Notes: generated from the letters alone by a model not told the origin. Counted from the first letter of the stretch, positions 8,481 to 22,796 are shown. The stretch: 64,000 bases of DNA from Hymenolepis diminuta (GCA_900708905.1 CAADRB010000038.1:1020009-1084008); one strand, 5' to 3'. Made by a program: numbers and translations.

Positions 8481-11400
8481 ATGGCTGATCAAGCTGCAAG
8501 AAGTTTGCAGTTTGAGTATAACATAAATTCAAACTTGGTCATGACCGCTGATCGATCTTTGATAGATCGACGTCCTCGTGATGAATCTACTGGAGAGGTA
8601 TTATCTCTCGCTGGAAGAATTCGCATGGAGGAAATGGGCAGCAAAGCCCAACGTACCAGACCAGGTATGCTCGAAGAAAAGAAAGCAAAGCGCCGTAAGG
8701 AAGAAGATGGAGAATTCGATGAAATGAGAATCAAGGCTGCGACTCTTCTTAGCGAAGATATTGATGATGTTGCCGGTGTTTTGTACAGACCTAAGACACC
8801 GGAAACCAGAAAAACCTATGAATATATTCTTCATTGCATTCAAGAAGCTCTTGGTGATCAAGCTCGTGAAATTCTTTGTGGCGCAGCTGATGAAGTTCTT
8901 GCTGCCTTGAAAAACACCCGATTGAGGGACAAGGAAAGACGCAAGGAGGTTGAAAGCTTGATGGGATCCTTAGCAGACGAACGATACAATATCATCGTTA
9001 GTCTCGGGAAGAAAATTACTGACTGGAAGGATGAGACAGAAAAGGCTGGAGAGGAGAATATTGATGAAACCTACGGAGTCAATGTCCAATTTGAGGAGTC
9101 CGATCAAGAGGCAAGTAATTGAGTGTGGTTTGTTCGTTTATTTAAGAAGTTAATAAGTATGATATTGGTTTAAGTAGTGGATTTATAGCCTTTCAGTCGA
9201 TTTATATTTCAGAGAAGCGTGCACTTGTATTCACTGAAATTTGTGACCTCATTAGTGAAATGGCTAGTATTATTGGTTACAGGTGCTGTTGCGGGGCTTT
9301 TACTGTTTGCATTATTCAGTCACGAAAAATTTTCAATGCAGTTTTTTGCATCTCTTTGTATGACCCAAAAAAAGCTTTTGATATGTTGTTCTTGTTATTA
9401 CTTTTGGGTATGGCAGTCAATTGTATATTTCTGTTGATATGTATCTTTTAAACACGTTTTTTGCAAAGTTTCTTAGGATGATGAAAAGATTTTTACTTGC
9501 TTGGCTTTGAATTCTTTTCAGTGGCTTGGAATCATATCAAATGCTTCTTTGTCCTCTAAACGACTTCAGATGCTATCTCCATTTTCATACTTACGTACTT
9601 AGTGTATTCCTGGTTTATGGTATTGAATGTGTTTCATTTTTTATTATATAAGAATGGATTATACCAAATATGAGTTGGTTTGTTTTTTATTTGGGTTCTG
9701 TATCACATATTCAGAAAGTTGAATAGATGTTTTAAAGTCGATGCTATTTTCTTTTCTCTGTTTTGGAAAATAAATAGGATGAAGACGATACTCAATATGA
9801 GATCAAAGATGATGACGACGATGAGGATAACGTTGAGGGAGAGGAAGCTGGAGAAGAAATGACTCTTCAGTCAAAATCTACTGAAGATGGCTCTGGTTCG
9901 AAAACTGACAAAGACGCACTTCATCCTCGTGATATTGACGCTTTCTGGCTTCAGAGAAATGTTTCCAAACATTGCAAGGTACGTTATACATATTCCTACA
10001 TTGTGAAATTTATACAAGGAGTAATCTTGTCAGAAAATGGACCTTTAAATAAAGTGAAAGTAACTTATTGATTCAAAGGTGTATAGTATCGGACTATACG
10101 TATGATGTGGCCTAGAGATAACATGGTCCAGTCTTACATTGAAGCAATAAGTCGTCACTTGCATCAGTAGAACATTTTGGAGTTTTTGCATTAGTTTGGG
10201 GTCATTCAAATTTACGAATATATGTATATTTATTGAGGAGATGGGAGTATCTCCACGATGATAACCTGTGGAGAAGCGTGGTTGATGCTGAAAGCAGAAA
10301 CTGGGTTGTTATTTAGTTCCTTATTTTTCTCTCTTTAGGATCCCATTCTAGCCCAAAAGAAGGCCCAAGAATGTCTCGATATCCTCAAGACAGCATCTGA
10401 CGATCGTGATCTAGAAAATCGTTTGGTCAGATGCATTGGCTACGAACAGTTCGACTTTCTTCGAATTCTTCGTCGCTATCCCTCTATGATTCTCTACTGT
10501 ACTCTGCTTGCTCAAGCCCAATCTTCACAAGAAAAGGCTGAGATTGAATCGAACATGAAAGGAGATGCCAAGCTCGCTGCGATTCTAAAACAGCTTCGTG
10601 AAACTAGCGAGTCAGTTGATACAGTCTCAGATGAAAGAAGTCGGAAGACAAATCAAAGGGTTGCTCGCCTTAGAGTATGTCTATTATCCAGGCTACTTAT
10701 TTATCATATTAGGTGACGTAGGAGTAATTTGTCCTTTTTTACATCGAATAGGAAAACACCAAAGAGGATGGGGACGGTATTCATGAAGATGGGAAAGTTA
10801 TCGTTGCAAATGTGGTCGATTTGAACAATCTTGCTTTCTCCCAAGGAGGTCATTTGATGGCAAATAAACGGTGTCAACTTCCAGAGGGTTCATTCAGAAC
10901 TCAAAAGAAAGGTTATGAGGAAGTGCATGTTCCCGCTTTGAAATCTAAGCCCTATGACCCTGATGAAACCCTGCTGAAGATTGAGAAGTTACCCGCATAT
11001 GCAAAAGCAGCTTTTGAGGGTTACAAATCTCTCAATAGGATCCAGACTCGCTTGTACAATGCAGCTATGAAATCTGATGAAAACCTATTGCTCTGTGCTC
11101 CGACTGTAAGTCTTACAATTACCATGTATCGTCGTGAAGTTCTTTTCATCTTATCTAATATATTCGTGTTCTCTTTCTCAGGGTGCTGGTAAAACAAACG
11201 TCGCTCTACTCTGCATAATGCATGAAATTGGTCAGCACATCAACGCCGACGGTAGTATCAACAAGGATAACTTCAAGATTGTCTACGTTGCTCCTATGCG
11301 ATCACTTGTGCAAGAAATGGTTGGAACTTTCAACAAGGTATGCTTATGAGTTCATAACACGTAATTCTAGTTTAAGTTGTTGTTCCTAGTTATCGATTTA

Positions 11401-14400
11401 TTTACATTACATTCCATAAAAAAGAGAGACAGGCCAATAAGGGTTTTAGTTTTATGAAGTAACTAATAAGATCCCAATTTGAAAGGTTATTTCTTTTAGC
11501 AAATATTGGCTCCGACATATAATAGCCTGATTCAAGAAACTATTAATCGGTGTGTAGATGCTTATTCGAGTAGGAATTATGCAGTATTACAGTGAAAGGA
11601 ATGAAGGTATACACAAACAACTGCCAAAATGCCCTTCGAGAATTGAGTTTCCTAGGGTGAATGAAAGATTACTTCAAGATTTTAAACAATATAAGGTTTA
11701 TCTGCTTAAATAATCTTGAAAATTTTTGTTTCCTAAAAGGATTTTCGACCCAAGCGGAAGCTTGAATAGAAGACTTTGTATAACCTATCAGGAAATGAAA
11801 CTGTTTTTAAGGTGTAAATGGTTTAATGTTCCTAAAATGGGCTAAAATTCTTAAAAGCTAGTTAGATTTTGTGCTCAATGGAGAAATGTGGGAAATGCCT
11901 GAAATGGGTGTATGTTAATTCCTGAGTCGTAAATGCTAGAATTCTTCCAAATAAACGCCTTTTTTTAATTGCATGCAACGTAAAGGTTGGTTGTTATGTC
12001 CAGATAAATATAACAAAATTGTTGCGTTTGTACGCAGTGGAATAGTTTGAATGTTGTCCCATATCTGGTGTTTTTCTATCCATTGAATAAGAGGAGATAA
12101 TTTAATTGATTTGAAACTTGCATTACATGCTTAGAATCTGTCTGTTGATTGAATCAGATATTTAAAAATTTTGCGCATTTTTTTTAAGTTAATTTTTAAT
12201 ATTTCTGTGTATATTGAAACATTTTCAACAATGGTGTTCCGCCTTTATAAGGAATCATTTTTCCTTTTGTAGCGATTGAGCAGCTATGGAATCAAAGTGG
12301 AAGAGTTGACAGGTGACCACCAGTTGAGTCGCGAACAGATCTTCGAGACTCAGGTTATTGTCTGCACGCCTGAGAAATGGGATGTAGTGACCCGACGTGG
12401 GGGTGATGAGAGATCATACATCAACTTGGTGCGTCTCATCATCTTTGATGAAGTACATCTCCTCCATGACGACCGTGGACCCATTCTGGAAGCCATTGTA
12501 GCGAGGACTCTGAGGGCAACTGAAGCGGCTGCTGCGTCAGGGATTAGTGCTTCAGGCGCGAATGTCCCCAGTCCGGATAGTATTCGATTGGTTGGTCTTA
12601 GTGCTACTCTACCTAACTATACGGATGTGGCGACTTTCTTGCGTGTGGATGTGGAGAAAGGGCTTTTCTATTTTGATAACAGGTCAGTTTATAATACGTA
12701 TATCTTTCTACTATGATGTGATATGGTAGTTAAAAGCAAGCTCTATTAATTTATTATCTGCACCGCTCATAACCGCAATACCATTTTAGCTACATTTGGT
12801 ATCTTCGTGATTTCGCTCGTCTTCATCACATGTATTGATGTTTGAGGGGTCTTTCATACATCAACGATTTGCTATTCAAATCGAACTATTAGATTCAGAA
12901 CCCTGTATGTTTTCTGTCTGCAGTGATGCACCGCATTTTACTTTTTGAGAATTCGCCCTTTTATTTAATATTTTTATATTAGACCTTTTAATAAGTGAAG
13001 TCTGAGTTTCAATTCAGTAGCTTTGTGAGCGTGAGCAAATGTTATTCAAGCAGTTTCAGAGTTAAATGTTTCTGCAATATATGCTTAAGCTTTTACATGT
13101 CGTAGCTTCCCAATTCTTAATTTTAGTAGTATAGTATATTCACTCGTTTAGAATGTAAATGATCATACGATGACCATTGTTAATTGATTTCCAATGTTGC
13201 CATTTTAGCTTCCGTCCCGTTCCTCTTGAACAGCAGTACATTGGCATAACCGAAAAGAAGGCGATAAAACGCTTCCAGCTTATGAACGAAATTGTCTACG
13301 AGAAGGTTGTGGAACACGCTGGTCGTAATCAGATCCTCGTATTCGTGCACTCACGAAAGGAGACAGGCAAAACAGCTCGAGCAGTTCGTGACATGTGCTT
13401 AGAGAAGGACACTCTGGGTCTCTTCATGAAGGACAAGAATGCTTCTACTGTGGTATTACGCCAAGAAGCTGAACAGGTGAAAAATTCCGAGTTGAGAGAT
13501 CTCCTTCCCTATGGATTTGCAATGCATCATGCTGGAATGAGTCGTGTGGATCGTACTCTTGTGGAGGATTTGTTCGCTGATCGACATATTCAGGTGCTCG
13601 TATCCACTGCTACTCTCGCTTGGGGTGTCAACCTACCTGCGCATACTGTCATCATTAAGGGCACTCAAGTAAGCCCTTTTGACTTGTTTCTTTTCATTTT
13701 TATATTCCGACAGCAGTTGAATTTTCATTATGGACGTTAGAAATATTAATTTATGAGTTTTGAGTTTGATTTTGCTAGTATTCGATTCTGATTGACCGGA
13801 TGATGGTCATTCTGCTTTCTGTTTCCCTAAATTCAGGCTGTCAATCTGTTTGGAATTAATCAGAATTATTCAGTTTCTTTACGAGTCTAATTAATGCATA
13901 TGGCTTTTAAATGTGAGAGCTGGGGACTGCGTAGAATTTGCGGTTTATTCTCAAACAGTAATTTCGTTAATATCTGTGAACATTTGTTGGGACCTTAACG
14001 TTTCTGGTATCGATTAAGATTAGCTATTAAGCTCTAAGAAACTCTCTGAAATTTTTTCCCTCTAATTAATGTTTTGAGAAGTACGCTTGGTCTTAATTCG
14101 ACGAAGATTGGCGGTGGCGTTCAGAAGCTTGAAAATAGGATGATTTTCAAGTAGAACAATAGACTTATTTGTTCGAAATGTTCTAAGACTGATTTCTCAC
14201 AGATTATTGATTGCTACTGTAGAACACTTCCTTCAAGTTCAGTATGGTTCGCCTTAGTCAAAATCGCAAGTACCTTTATTCTTATCATTGTTGGTAGTTA
14301 TATAGAAGTTTTATTCGTTAAATAATTATGTAGGCATTTCACAAGTTTTAGTCTAAAGTGATTGTTTAGTTAAACTATGCGGGATCCTTCTTCCAGTGTT

Positions 14401-17400
14401 TAAACCTACTTTAAGCCAGCTTTTATGACTTTTTTATGCAATTCTACTCTCAGTAGATATCTTTTAACTTGAATTCAAATCATACTTTATATTATAATTG
14501 AAAAAACGTGAAGAGACTTGATTTGGATACAGATTTAACCACTACCTTAATCTGACTTTCATTGTCTTCGCCTGTTTTGTATTTGTTCTGGTTTTCGTTT
14601 GATTCATATTGTTTCCAATAAATCCATTGTTATTGGTAGATTTACAACCCAGAGAAGGGGAAGTGGACTGAACTTGGTCCTCTCGACGTAATGCAGATGC
14701 TGGGTCGTGCCGGTCGTCCTCAGTACGACACAAAGGGTGAAGGTATCCTTATCACCAACCACACCGAATTGCAATACTACCTCTCACTCATGAACCAGCA
14801 ACTCCCAATTGAGAGCCAACTCGTTGCCAAACTTCCTGACCTCTTGAATGCAGAAGTCGTTTTAGGTACTGTGTCAAACATTCGTGATGCTGTAAATTGG
14901 CTCGGCTACACATATCTCTATATTCGTATGCTCAGAGCTCCTTCACTTTACGGTGTTCCTTCGGGAAGTGAACACTCTGACCCTTGGTTAGAACAGCGTC
15001 GTCGTGATCTGATCCATACTGCGGCAACTATCCTTGAAAAATGTGGTCTCATCAACTATGAGAGACGCACGGGCAATTTTGAGTCAACTGAGTTGGGTCG
15101 CATTGCTTCGCACTTCTATCTCACCTACGAGACTGTCCAAACATATAACAAACTCCTTCGTCCTGGTCTGGGTGAAATTGAACTTTTCCGGGTGTTTGCC
15201 GCAAGCTCTGAATTCAAACATATATCCGTGAGACAGGAGGAAAAGTTCGAATTGGCTCAACTTCTTGAGAGGGTACCTATTCCGATTAAAGAGGCTGCAG
15301 ATGATTCCTCAGCCAAGGTCAACTGTCTCCTTCAAGCTTACATCTCTGGCTTGAAGCTTGAAGGCTTCTCTTTGGTATCTGATATGGTTTTTATCACTCA
15401 GTCTGCAGGACGTTTGATGCGAGCTCTCTTTGAAATTGTTCTCCACAAGGGTTGGGCCGAGTTGGCAGATAATGCTCTAGTTCTTGCCAAAATGATTGAA
15501 CGCAGGATGTGGGAATCGATGTGCCCGCTGAGGCAATTCAAAAAGCTTCCCACTGAAATTATCACAAAGCTGGAAAAGAAGGCTTTGCCTTTTGAGCGTC
15601 TCTACGATATGAATCATCACGAGTTGGGTGAACTTGTTCGATCCGCTAAGTTGGGAAAACCTCTTCACAAGTACCTCCATCAATTACCTCGTCTTGAGAT
15701 GAGTGTTCATGTTCAACCAGTAATACGATCTGTTCTTCGTGTTGAATTGACTCTCACTCCAGATTTTGTGTGGGATGAGAAAACACATGGAAATAGTCAA
15801 GCTTTCTGGATCTTTGTCGAAGATGTAGATGGGGATACTATTCTCCACAGAGAATTCTTTGTATTGAAGCAACGCTACGCCACAGAGGATCATGTTCTTC
15901 ACTTCACAGTCCCAATATTTGATCCTCTCCCTCCACATTACTACATTCGAGCCGTATCAGATAGATGGATTGGTGGTGAAGTTACCCTCCCCGTCTCATT
16001 CAGACATCTTATCCTTCCTGAAAAGACCGCTCCTCCAACTGAACTGCTTGACTTACAGCCTCTCCCAGTTACTGCTTTGAGAAATAAGGACTTTGAGTCA
16101 CTTTACACCGATCAAATTAGGGATTTCAATCCCATTCAGACTCAAGTGTTCAACTCATTGTATAACTCCGATGAAAATGTGTTCATTGCTGCACCGGCAG
16201 GTAGTGGAAAGACAGTATGTGCTGAATTGGCTCTTTTCCGTTTAATGACCTCCGCTCAGGCTAATCAACAGGTCGATGAATCTGGAGAACCTGTCTTTAA
16301 GTGTGTCTATGTTACACCGTTTGAAGAGCAAGCAGAGTTGCGCTACAATGACTGGTCTGCTCGTTTTGGTACCAAGTTGGGTCGAAGGGTTGTTCGTTTG
16401 ACTGGTGAGACGTCAGTTGATCTTAAACTTCTTGCCAGAGGACAAATTATTGTTACGACCCCCGACCACTGGGATGTTCTTTCACGTCGCTGGAAGCAGA
16501 GGAAGCACGTTCAGATCGTGAACCTCTTCATCGCCGTTGAGTTGCATCTTATTGGTGCTGAAGGAGGACCTGTTTATGAGGTAGTCTGCTCACGTATGCG
16601 TTACATGGCTAGTCAGATTGAATCAACTGGTCAACCATTGCGTATTGTTGGTTTGGCTCATAGTATCACCAACTTACGTGATATGGCTAGCTGGTTGGGT
16701 TGTTCTAGTGGATCTAGTTACAACTTCCAACCTAATACTCGGCCACTGCCACTCGATTTAAACATCGTTGAGCTGAATTTCAATCACCAAGCTAGTCGAC
16801 TTATGGCTGCTAATAAACCAATGTTCCGCGCTATCAATAGATACGCCTGTTTAAGTCAGGGTGGTGGACCGGGCCTTCATAGACCTACGATTGTCTTTGT
16901 GTCCTCGAGACGTCAGGCTCAAAGAACAGCTTTGGATTTAATCACAATGCAAAGTACTGCTAGTGCACTATCTAGTTCCCAGCAGCAATCTAGCCAACAA
17001 CCCAAGTTCGTGCCCCTTTCTGGGCACTTGGAAGAGGCCTTGGAAAAAGCCGCTGGACAGATTACGGACACATCACTTGCAGAAATACTTCGTTATGGAG
17101 GTGGTATTGCTTACTTACATAAAGCTTTGAGCAAGGGAGATAGAAGACTGGTTGAAGCGTTATATGCTGCTGGAGCTCTCCACACCCTAGTTGTTTCTCG
17201 TGATCTTACATGGGCTTCAAACATTTCAGCCTACTTGGTCATTGTACTTGACACCCAGGACTATAACGGAAAGATCCATGCGTATGAAGACTACCCCATT
17301 ATTGATATGATTCAGATGGTTAGTCGTGCGAATAGACCCGGCCTGGATAGTGATGCCAAGGCTATCATCTACTGTCAGACGGGCAAGCAGGAATACCTCA

Positions 17401-20400
17401 AAAAGTTCTTACATGACCCCCTCCCAGTTGAATCACACCTTGACCATGAACTCCACGATCACTTCAATGCGGAAATTGTCACGAAGACAATTGAGAATAA
17501 GCAGGATGCGGTGGATTATCTGACATGGACCTTCCTCTATAGGCGAATGACACAGAATCCCAATTACTATAATCTCCAAGGTGTTACGCATCGTCATTTG
17601 AGTGATCACTTGAGTGAGTTGGTTGAGACCACTCTGACAGATTTGGAGCAGTCCAAGTGTATTGCCATTGAGGATGAGATGGACTTGTCACCACTCAACT
17701 TGGGAATGATTGCCGCTTACTATTACATCTACCACAGCACTATCGGTAAGTTAGTAATCATATTGCATTGGTTAATTATCTATTTTAATGTAATTTAATT
17801 TAGGAATAAGATTAAAGAACTAGAATTAAGTTATTCTGGGTATCATTTGTTTTATTTTGTTCTCTTTTGATTTATTTTTGTGATTTAGTGTTGTATGCAA
17901 TAGGTAGAATATACGAGTAGCATTCTCTTTCAGAATACTTGTAAAATGGTATTTTGTAGTTAGCCTCCCAGCAATTCATAATGCATCATTGAATTTCTCA
18001 TTCAACCTCTTTGTGCTCAGCAATTTGTGCGAATGCTTACATCTCGCTTGAACTATTATCTTAATATTCTGCTCTTATGAGTCTGACCTATATTCCTTGC
18101 GCTCTCTTAGAATTGTTTAGTCTGTCACTGACAAACAAAATGAAGATTCGAGGTCTGTTGGATGTTATAAGCAACGCGTCCGAATTTGATTTCATCTTGC
18201 CAGTACGCCATCATGAGGACGTAGTTCTGCGCCAGCTGGCCACCAAAGTTCCGCAAAAACTCGCACCTAAAGCCAGTTTCTCTAGCCCTCATGTGAAGGC
18301 CAACCTACTGCTGCAAGCTCACCTTTCACGATTCTCCCTCTCCACAGAATTGCAAGGAGACATCGACAAACTTCTGGTTTGCACTATTCGTCTTATCCAG
18401 GTAAGATTTGGTTTTTTTCTCGTTTGTAGCCTTACGCAATGTCGCTCAGAGTGATTTCACTTACCAAATAAGTTAGGTCACTTGGATCAAAGAGAAGTCA
18501 GTTCGTAGGCTTGTGACTCTCTATCGTTGTGGATTGATGACAGACCGTCATCATGTTTAGAATTTGCTTATTATGTGATAAAATGCGACTGTTATCAATG
18601 CTCAGAATCGTCCTATGGCCACATGACAACCACTTTTCTCAAACAAGTCGATGGTTTGATTGAGATCACAGATATAGTGAAATGTGGGAAAGAAGTTGGG
18701 ATAAAAACGGAGACACGAAAATACAGTGTGTAAGGCAGGTAGATGAGCTGAGTCAACGAAAGTCAATGGCCAGCGCAAATCAGCAGCCTATATACAGGTG
18801 CACGTTAAGCAAAAAAGGGCAAAATTCACTCTAACAACCACAGAAATTGTTCATTAAATGAGCTGATATTTCCAACCTTTTAATCTGTAGGTGTACATGA
18901 GAATGTATCAAGAAATGATTTTTTTTTGTTTTGTGATTTTATTGTGTTAGATATCAATCGTCCAAAATTTGTGAGACTAGTCGTTCACTTAATGTGGCCT
19001 CCTAGTGTCAGTCAACCAGTGATAGGGATCTCTTTAAATATCTACTAATTCAGTTCATGATCTAGACACATTCGGGACCCATCTTAATGCTATTATCCGG
19101 CACTATTAAATGAACAAAGGTTTATTTTTGTTGGAGATTACAGCAGTGTAAGAAATGATACGATGTTGGACATCAAGTTATCAGGTCATTGATAGAATCA
19201 TGGTTTTTAAATCTGAGACGTTAAACCATTATCTCCCTACTCAAGATAATTGTTGAGACTATTTTTTCTTAATGTACTTAGAAAATATTATTAATATTTG
19301 TATTTACCTATTCGTATTTAATAGGCCTGCGTGGACGTTTTGTCCAGTAACAGTTGGCTGGGTCCCGCTTTGGCAGCAATGGAGTTCTCTCAAATGATCA
19401 CTCAAGCAGTCTGGCACAAGGACTCCTACCTCCGTCAACTCCCCCATTTCAACGCGGAACGCATCGCCAAATGCAAAGAGGCCGGTGTGGAGTCCATCTT
19501 CGATTTGATGGAGCTAGAAGATGCTGCACGAGCTCAACTGCTTGAGGGTTTGTCACAACCCGAGGTTGCTGATGTCGCACGGTTCTGTAATCGATATCCC
19601 GATGTGGAGGTGAATTATGAACTGTTGGGACCGAGTGGGCCTGTTACTAGCAAGACCCAAGTCAAAAAGTAAGATTGTGGCTTTGATTATTTCACATTAC
19701 TAAAAGCAGGTTCATTTACTAACTGTAAGTTCTGAATTTTTAAATTAGTTCCGTTCATTTAGTTCCAATTTGAGAATGCGTGTTAGCGTTTACTTATTGT
19801 TATCGAAGGCTGCCGGAGCTTTCGTAAATATATTTGAAATTTTTTAACAGCCACCCATCTAACAGAGAATTAAGTTGGTCGATCATCTGTAAGCTCGTGA
19901 GGATCAGTTCGCTAGTTTCTGCTCGTCCATCACTCATTTGCGAATAATCAGTAATACTAAGTGTCCCAAAAAAATCCATTTTCTTACTTGCATTTCAAAT
20001 AGGGTTAATTTTGTATATGAACTAAAACTAATTTAAATTAATTATCTAAATTTCGACATTTTATCATTGAAGCCTTGTGTGATATCTTCACTTAGTTGCA
20101 GCAACCAATTTTTGTATCTAGACTTCAAGCTTTCCTAATTTCTGTATCTTAAGGCTTAGAATGGGTTTTGATAGTGATTCGCTGACCACAACTTGGGGCA
20201 TATAGAAATCGCCGATTTCCAGATTTACTTTCCCTTTCTGTTTCCTCAATAAATTTTTTAGAGGAATCTAAATCGCAATTTAACGGATTTAATAGAGTTT
20301 GCTACCAATATGCATCAATGGGCACTGCAGTCAACCTTCACGTCTGTTAAGCCAGGGGTTACAAGAATAATACCTCCCCCCCCTCCCTCTATACACAATG

Positions 20401-21132
20401 ATGTGACAAAATAGCCACAAAATTTAGTTCTTATTAGTAAGAGGAATAATAGAAAGTGAGTTTCTCAAAAGAGCGGCCCTAGAATACCGTCTACTTAGGT
20501 CAAGTGGTGTTAACGCTTTCCTTTGTGACCCTATAAAGCTTTTGCTCGTGGTCCTCTCTGTGACGACTTGCTCAGAAAGTCAGTTTTCTATTTTATACGA
20601 AAACAAGGGCACACGTTTTCCAACGTTGTCCGCTGAGCAGTGGTGAGAAGTACTTTAATTTATTGACATCCTCCTTATAGTAGATAGCATTAAGTAAATC
20701 ATTAAGATTTTCAAGCCTCTTATTGGTGATAAAATTACCAAACTACTTATTTACATTTCAGCGGCGACACCGTCAACGTAAATGTAAGCATTGAGCGAGA
20801 TGAAGCTAACGCAGGACCAGTTATTGCTCCCTTCTTTCCTCAGGCGCGTCAAATTCACCCTTTCTTCTCCACTCGTTTGATATTTTAGTAGTATTAATGA
20901 TCCATTTTTTGTGTAGAAACGTGAGGAGGGCTGGTGGCTAGTGATTGGTGACGTAAAGACAAACAGTCTGATGGCGATCAAACGCCTGACACTGGCGAAA
21001 TCCACAAAGGTTAAACTGGAATTGACAGTGCCTGCTTCAGCACAAGGAAAGCAAGAATATACACTCTTCTTCATGTCTGATGCCTATATGGGTTGCGATC
21101 AGGAGTACCGGTTTACTCTTGATGTCCGTTAG
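8481..21132 (+). CDS. SNRNP200: U5 snRNP 200-kDa RNA helicase SNRNP200 (Brr2), 12 exons, complete
   Basis: Exons 8481-9110, 9778-9978, 10339-10674, 10752-11105, 11182-11337, 12273-12682, 13209-13668, 14640-17745, 18111-18400, 19325-19668, 20762-20843 and 20917-21132 join in frame to 2194 aa (human about 2136). It unwinds U4/U6 snRNA during spliceosome activation. Cassette 1 is intact: APT|GAGKT (505-512, split by an intron), TPEKWD, DEVH (618-621), [16 protein letters not shown] and [12 protein letters not shown], then a Sec63 unit. Cassette 2 is degenerate: APAGSGKT (1367-1374), and VELH (1482-1485) where human has DEVH. A Ser/Gln-rich insert sits near 1620, followed by the second Sec63 unit. 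Cassette 2 is known to be catalytically inactive in human Brr2. Introns 1 and 11 need GC donors (gcaagt at 9111, gcgcgt at 20844). Introns over 300 bp hold no recognisable gene. The start matches the conserved MAD-x-x-ARSLQ-EY N-terminus. Confidence 0.97.
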
Positions 21133-21216
21133 ATCTTCTCTCGTCTCACACCTCTCCCCTTCAATTGACATTTGCGCGTTTGTATACTATATGCCATTTA
21201 TTATAAACGTACTTTT

Positions 21217-21222
21217 AATAAA
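21217..21222 (+). terminator. Polyadenylation signal of SNRNP200
   Basis: AATAAA 85 bp after the SNRNP200 stop codon, on the same strand and the first canonical signal downstream. Confidence 0.65.
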
Positions 21223-22796
21223 GCAACTAATTGTGTGAGTAGTTTCTTCCCTTAATACTTACGGCATGATATGTATTTTGTACAATGATTAGTCGCTGTT
21301 AATATTCCTAATTAAGACAACTAGTAACTATTGATTCAGAGTGAGCATAGTCACCTTAAGACCGTTTGGTCATTGTGACCGTACTTATACATTCGTACGC
21401 TGCTGTGATTGGCTGGAGAAAGGTCAATCGATCCCCTAAGATAGTTGATTCCTCTGTACAACGCGGTCGACCAGACCGGGGTTGATAGGTTTGCGGAATG
21501 AGCATGATATAACATTAGACTACCACAGAATAAAGGCCATATGATAGTTCTTATTTTGAATCATTAATTAGCAAAGCAACATTTCCATTCTCTTAGCATA
21601 CGTCATAGGTAAACCACTCAGTAGACAAGCCTTTATTTAGAATAATTCACAAAATACAAGTCTTCCTGGGATCACTGATTGAGAATTTCTAATTCTCCTA
21701 CTTGCCAATACGCTAACGTATCTAGATTCATATAATGGAACCAAGCTTTTTGCCTTTTGCTCCCTCTTTGAAACATTCAAACATCAACAGATTACTTTAT
21801 ATCGGTGGAAAATGCTTTCTACAAGCTCACCTTCAGATCAGATTAGGTGAACTTAACCCTTCTTTTGTATAGGCCACAAAATCAACAGACATATTTGTTT
21901 TAACTTATAATTTTTTTGTTTCAACTAATCTTAGGGTTTTCCACGCACAAAGAAATTATGGAGAAGGTAACCCTCGAAATTAAAAGTAAAAATCATTACT
22001 CATTCAAAGATACGATTTATGGAATCAGCAGAGTTCAAATTCACGTAGATTGAATACCCGAATGCGCCTCACGGAAACTAAGACGTATTCTACCATAATT
22101 GAATTTTCCGGAAATTGGATGCTCTGTAACGCAGGCTTATTTTTTAGTTGCTTTTCCCGTAGATCGCCATAGAATTTTAAATTCCGATTTCGAAGAAGTC
22201 AGGTTAATTATCCCTAGGTTTGTGCATGATACCCATTCCATAGTGGAAACCTTTACCTTAACGACAAACGCCTCTAAAAAAAGCAAAACTCCACCTCAGG
22301 AAAATTTGTGAGAGAAAACCGTATCCAAGTGCTCATAGAAACCAATGATTTTACACTGTCAAATTTCTTTTTGACAGATGCCATACAAAAGGGAAAAGTG
22401 GTCAAATCGACATTCAGCAGAATGTAATTTCCAGCCCGATTTACACGCAATTCCAGTCTATATTCGACAAGTTTCGTGGTGATGCTACTGAATTTTTTAA
22501 GGTTGAACTTAACGAATACCCGATTTATCGAAAGATGCCAGTGCAATCTTCAATTTGAACCGAGTAATAGACAAATTATAAAATCCTCAACCTCATAGGC
22601 AAGGACTCCCAACCCGCCATACATTAGGCTTTCCGAACAGTGCAATATACAGAGGCTTCAGAAATAAACAGACAAGTGAAATCAATAAGAAGGTAAGCGA
22701 TAACCAGTAACTTAATATAAAACAAATCAGAAAAAAGCAGTGATCTATACTGGTAGTTTTATATATTTACACGCAATGCAGCACAACCATGAAAAC
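21223..22796. other. Spacer between SNRNP200 and PINX1 (tail to tail)
   Basis: I see no gene or RNA gene. The open stretches at 22099-22311 and 22274-22546 show no family signature and no convincing splice context. The region should contain the 3' UTR of PINX1 at its right end, but I find no canonical AATAAA on the minus strand close to 22797. Confidence 0.4.

Noticed and set aside
9219..9862. Small open frames inside SNRNP200 intron 1
   Set aside because: They lie between two exons fixed by conserved protein sequence, have hydrophobic AT-driven composition and overlap the splice acceptor.
14542..14733. Minus-strand frame at the start of SNRNP200 exon 8, and similar antisense frames at 15477-15938
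   Set aside because: Shadows of the conserved helicase coding sequence on the other strand.
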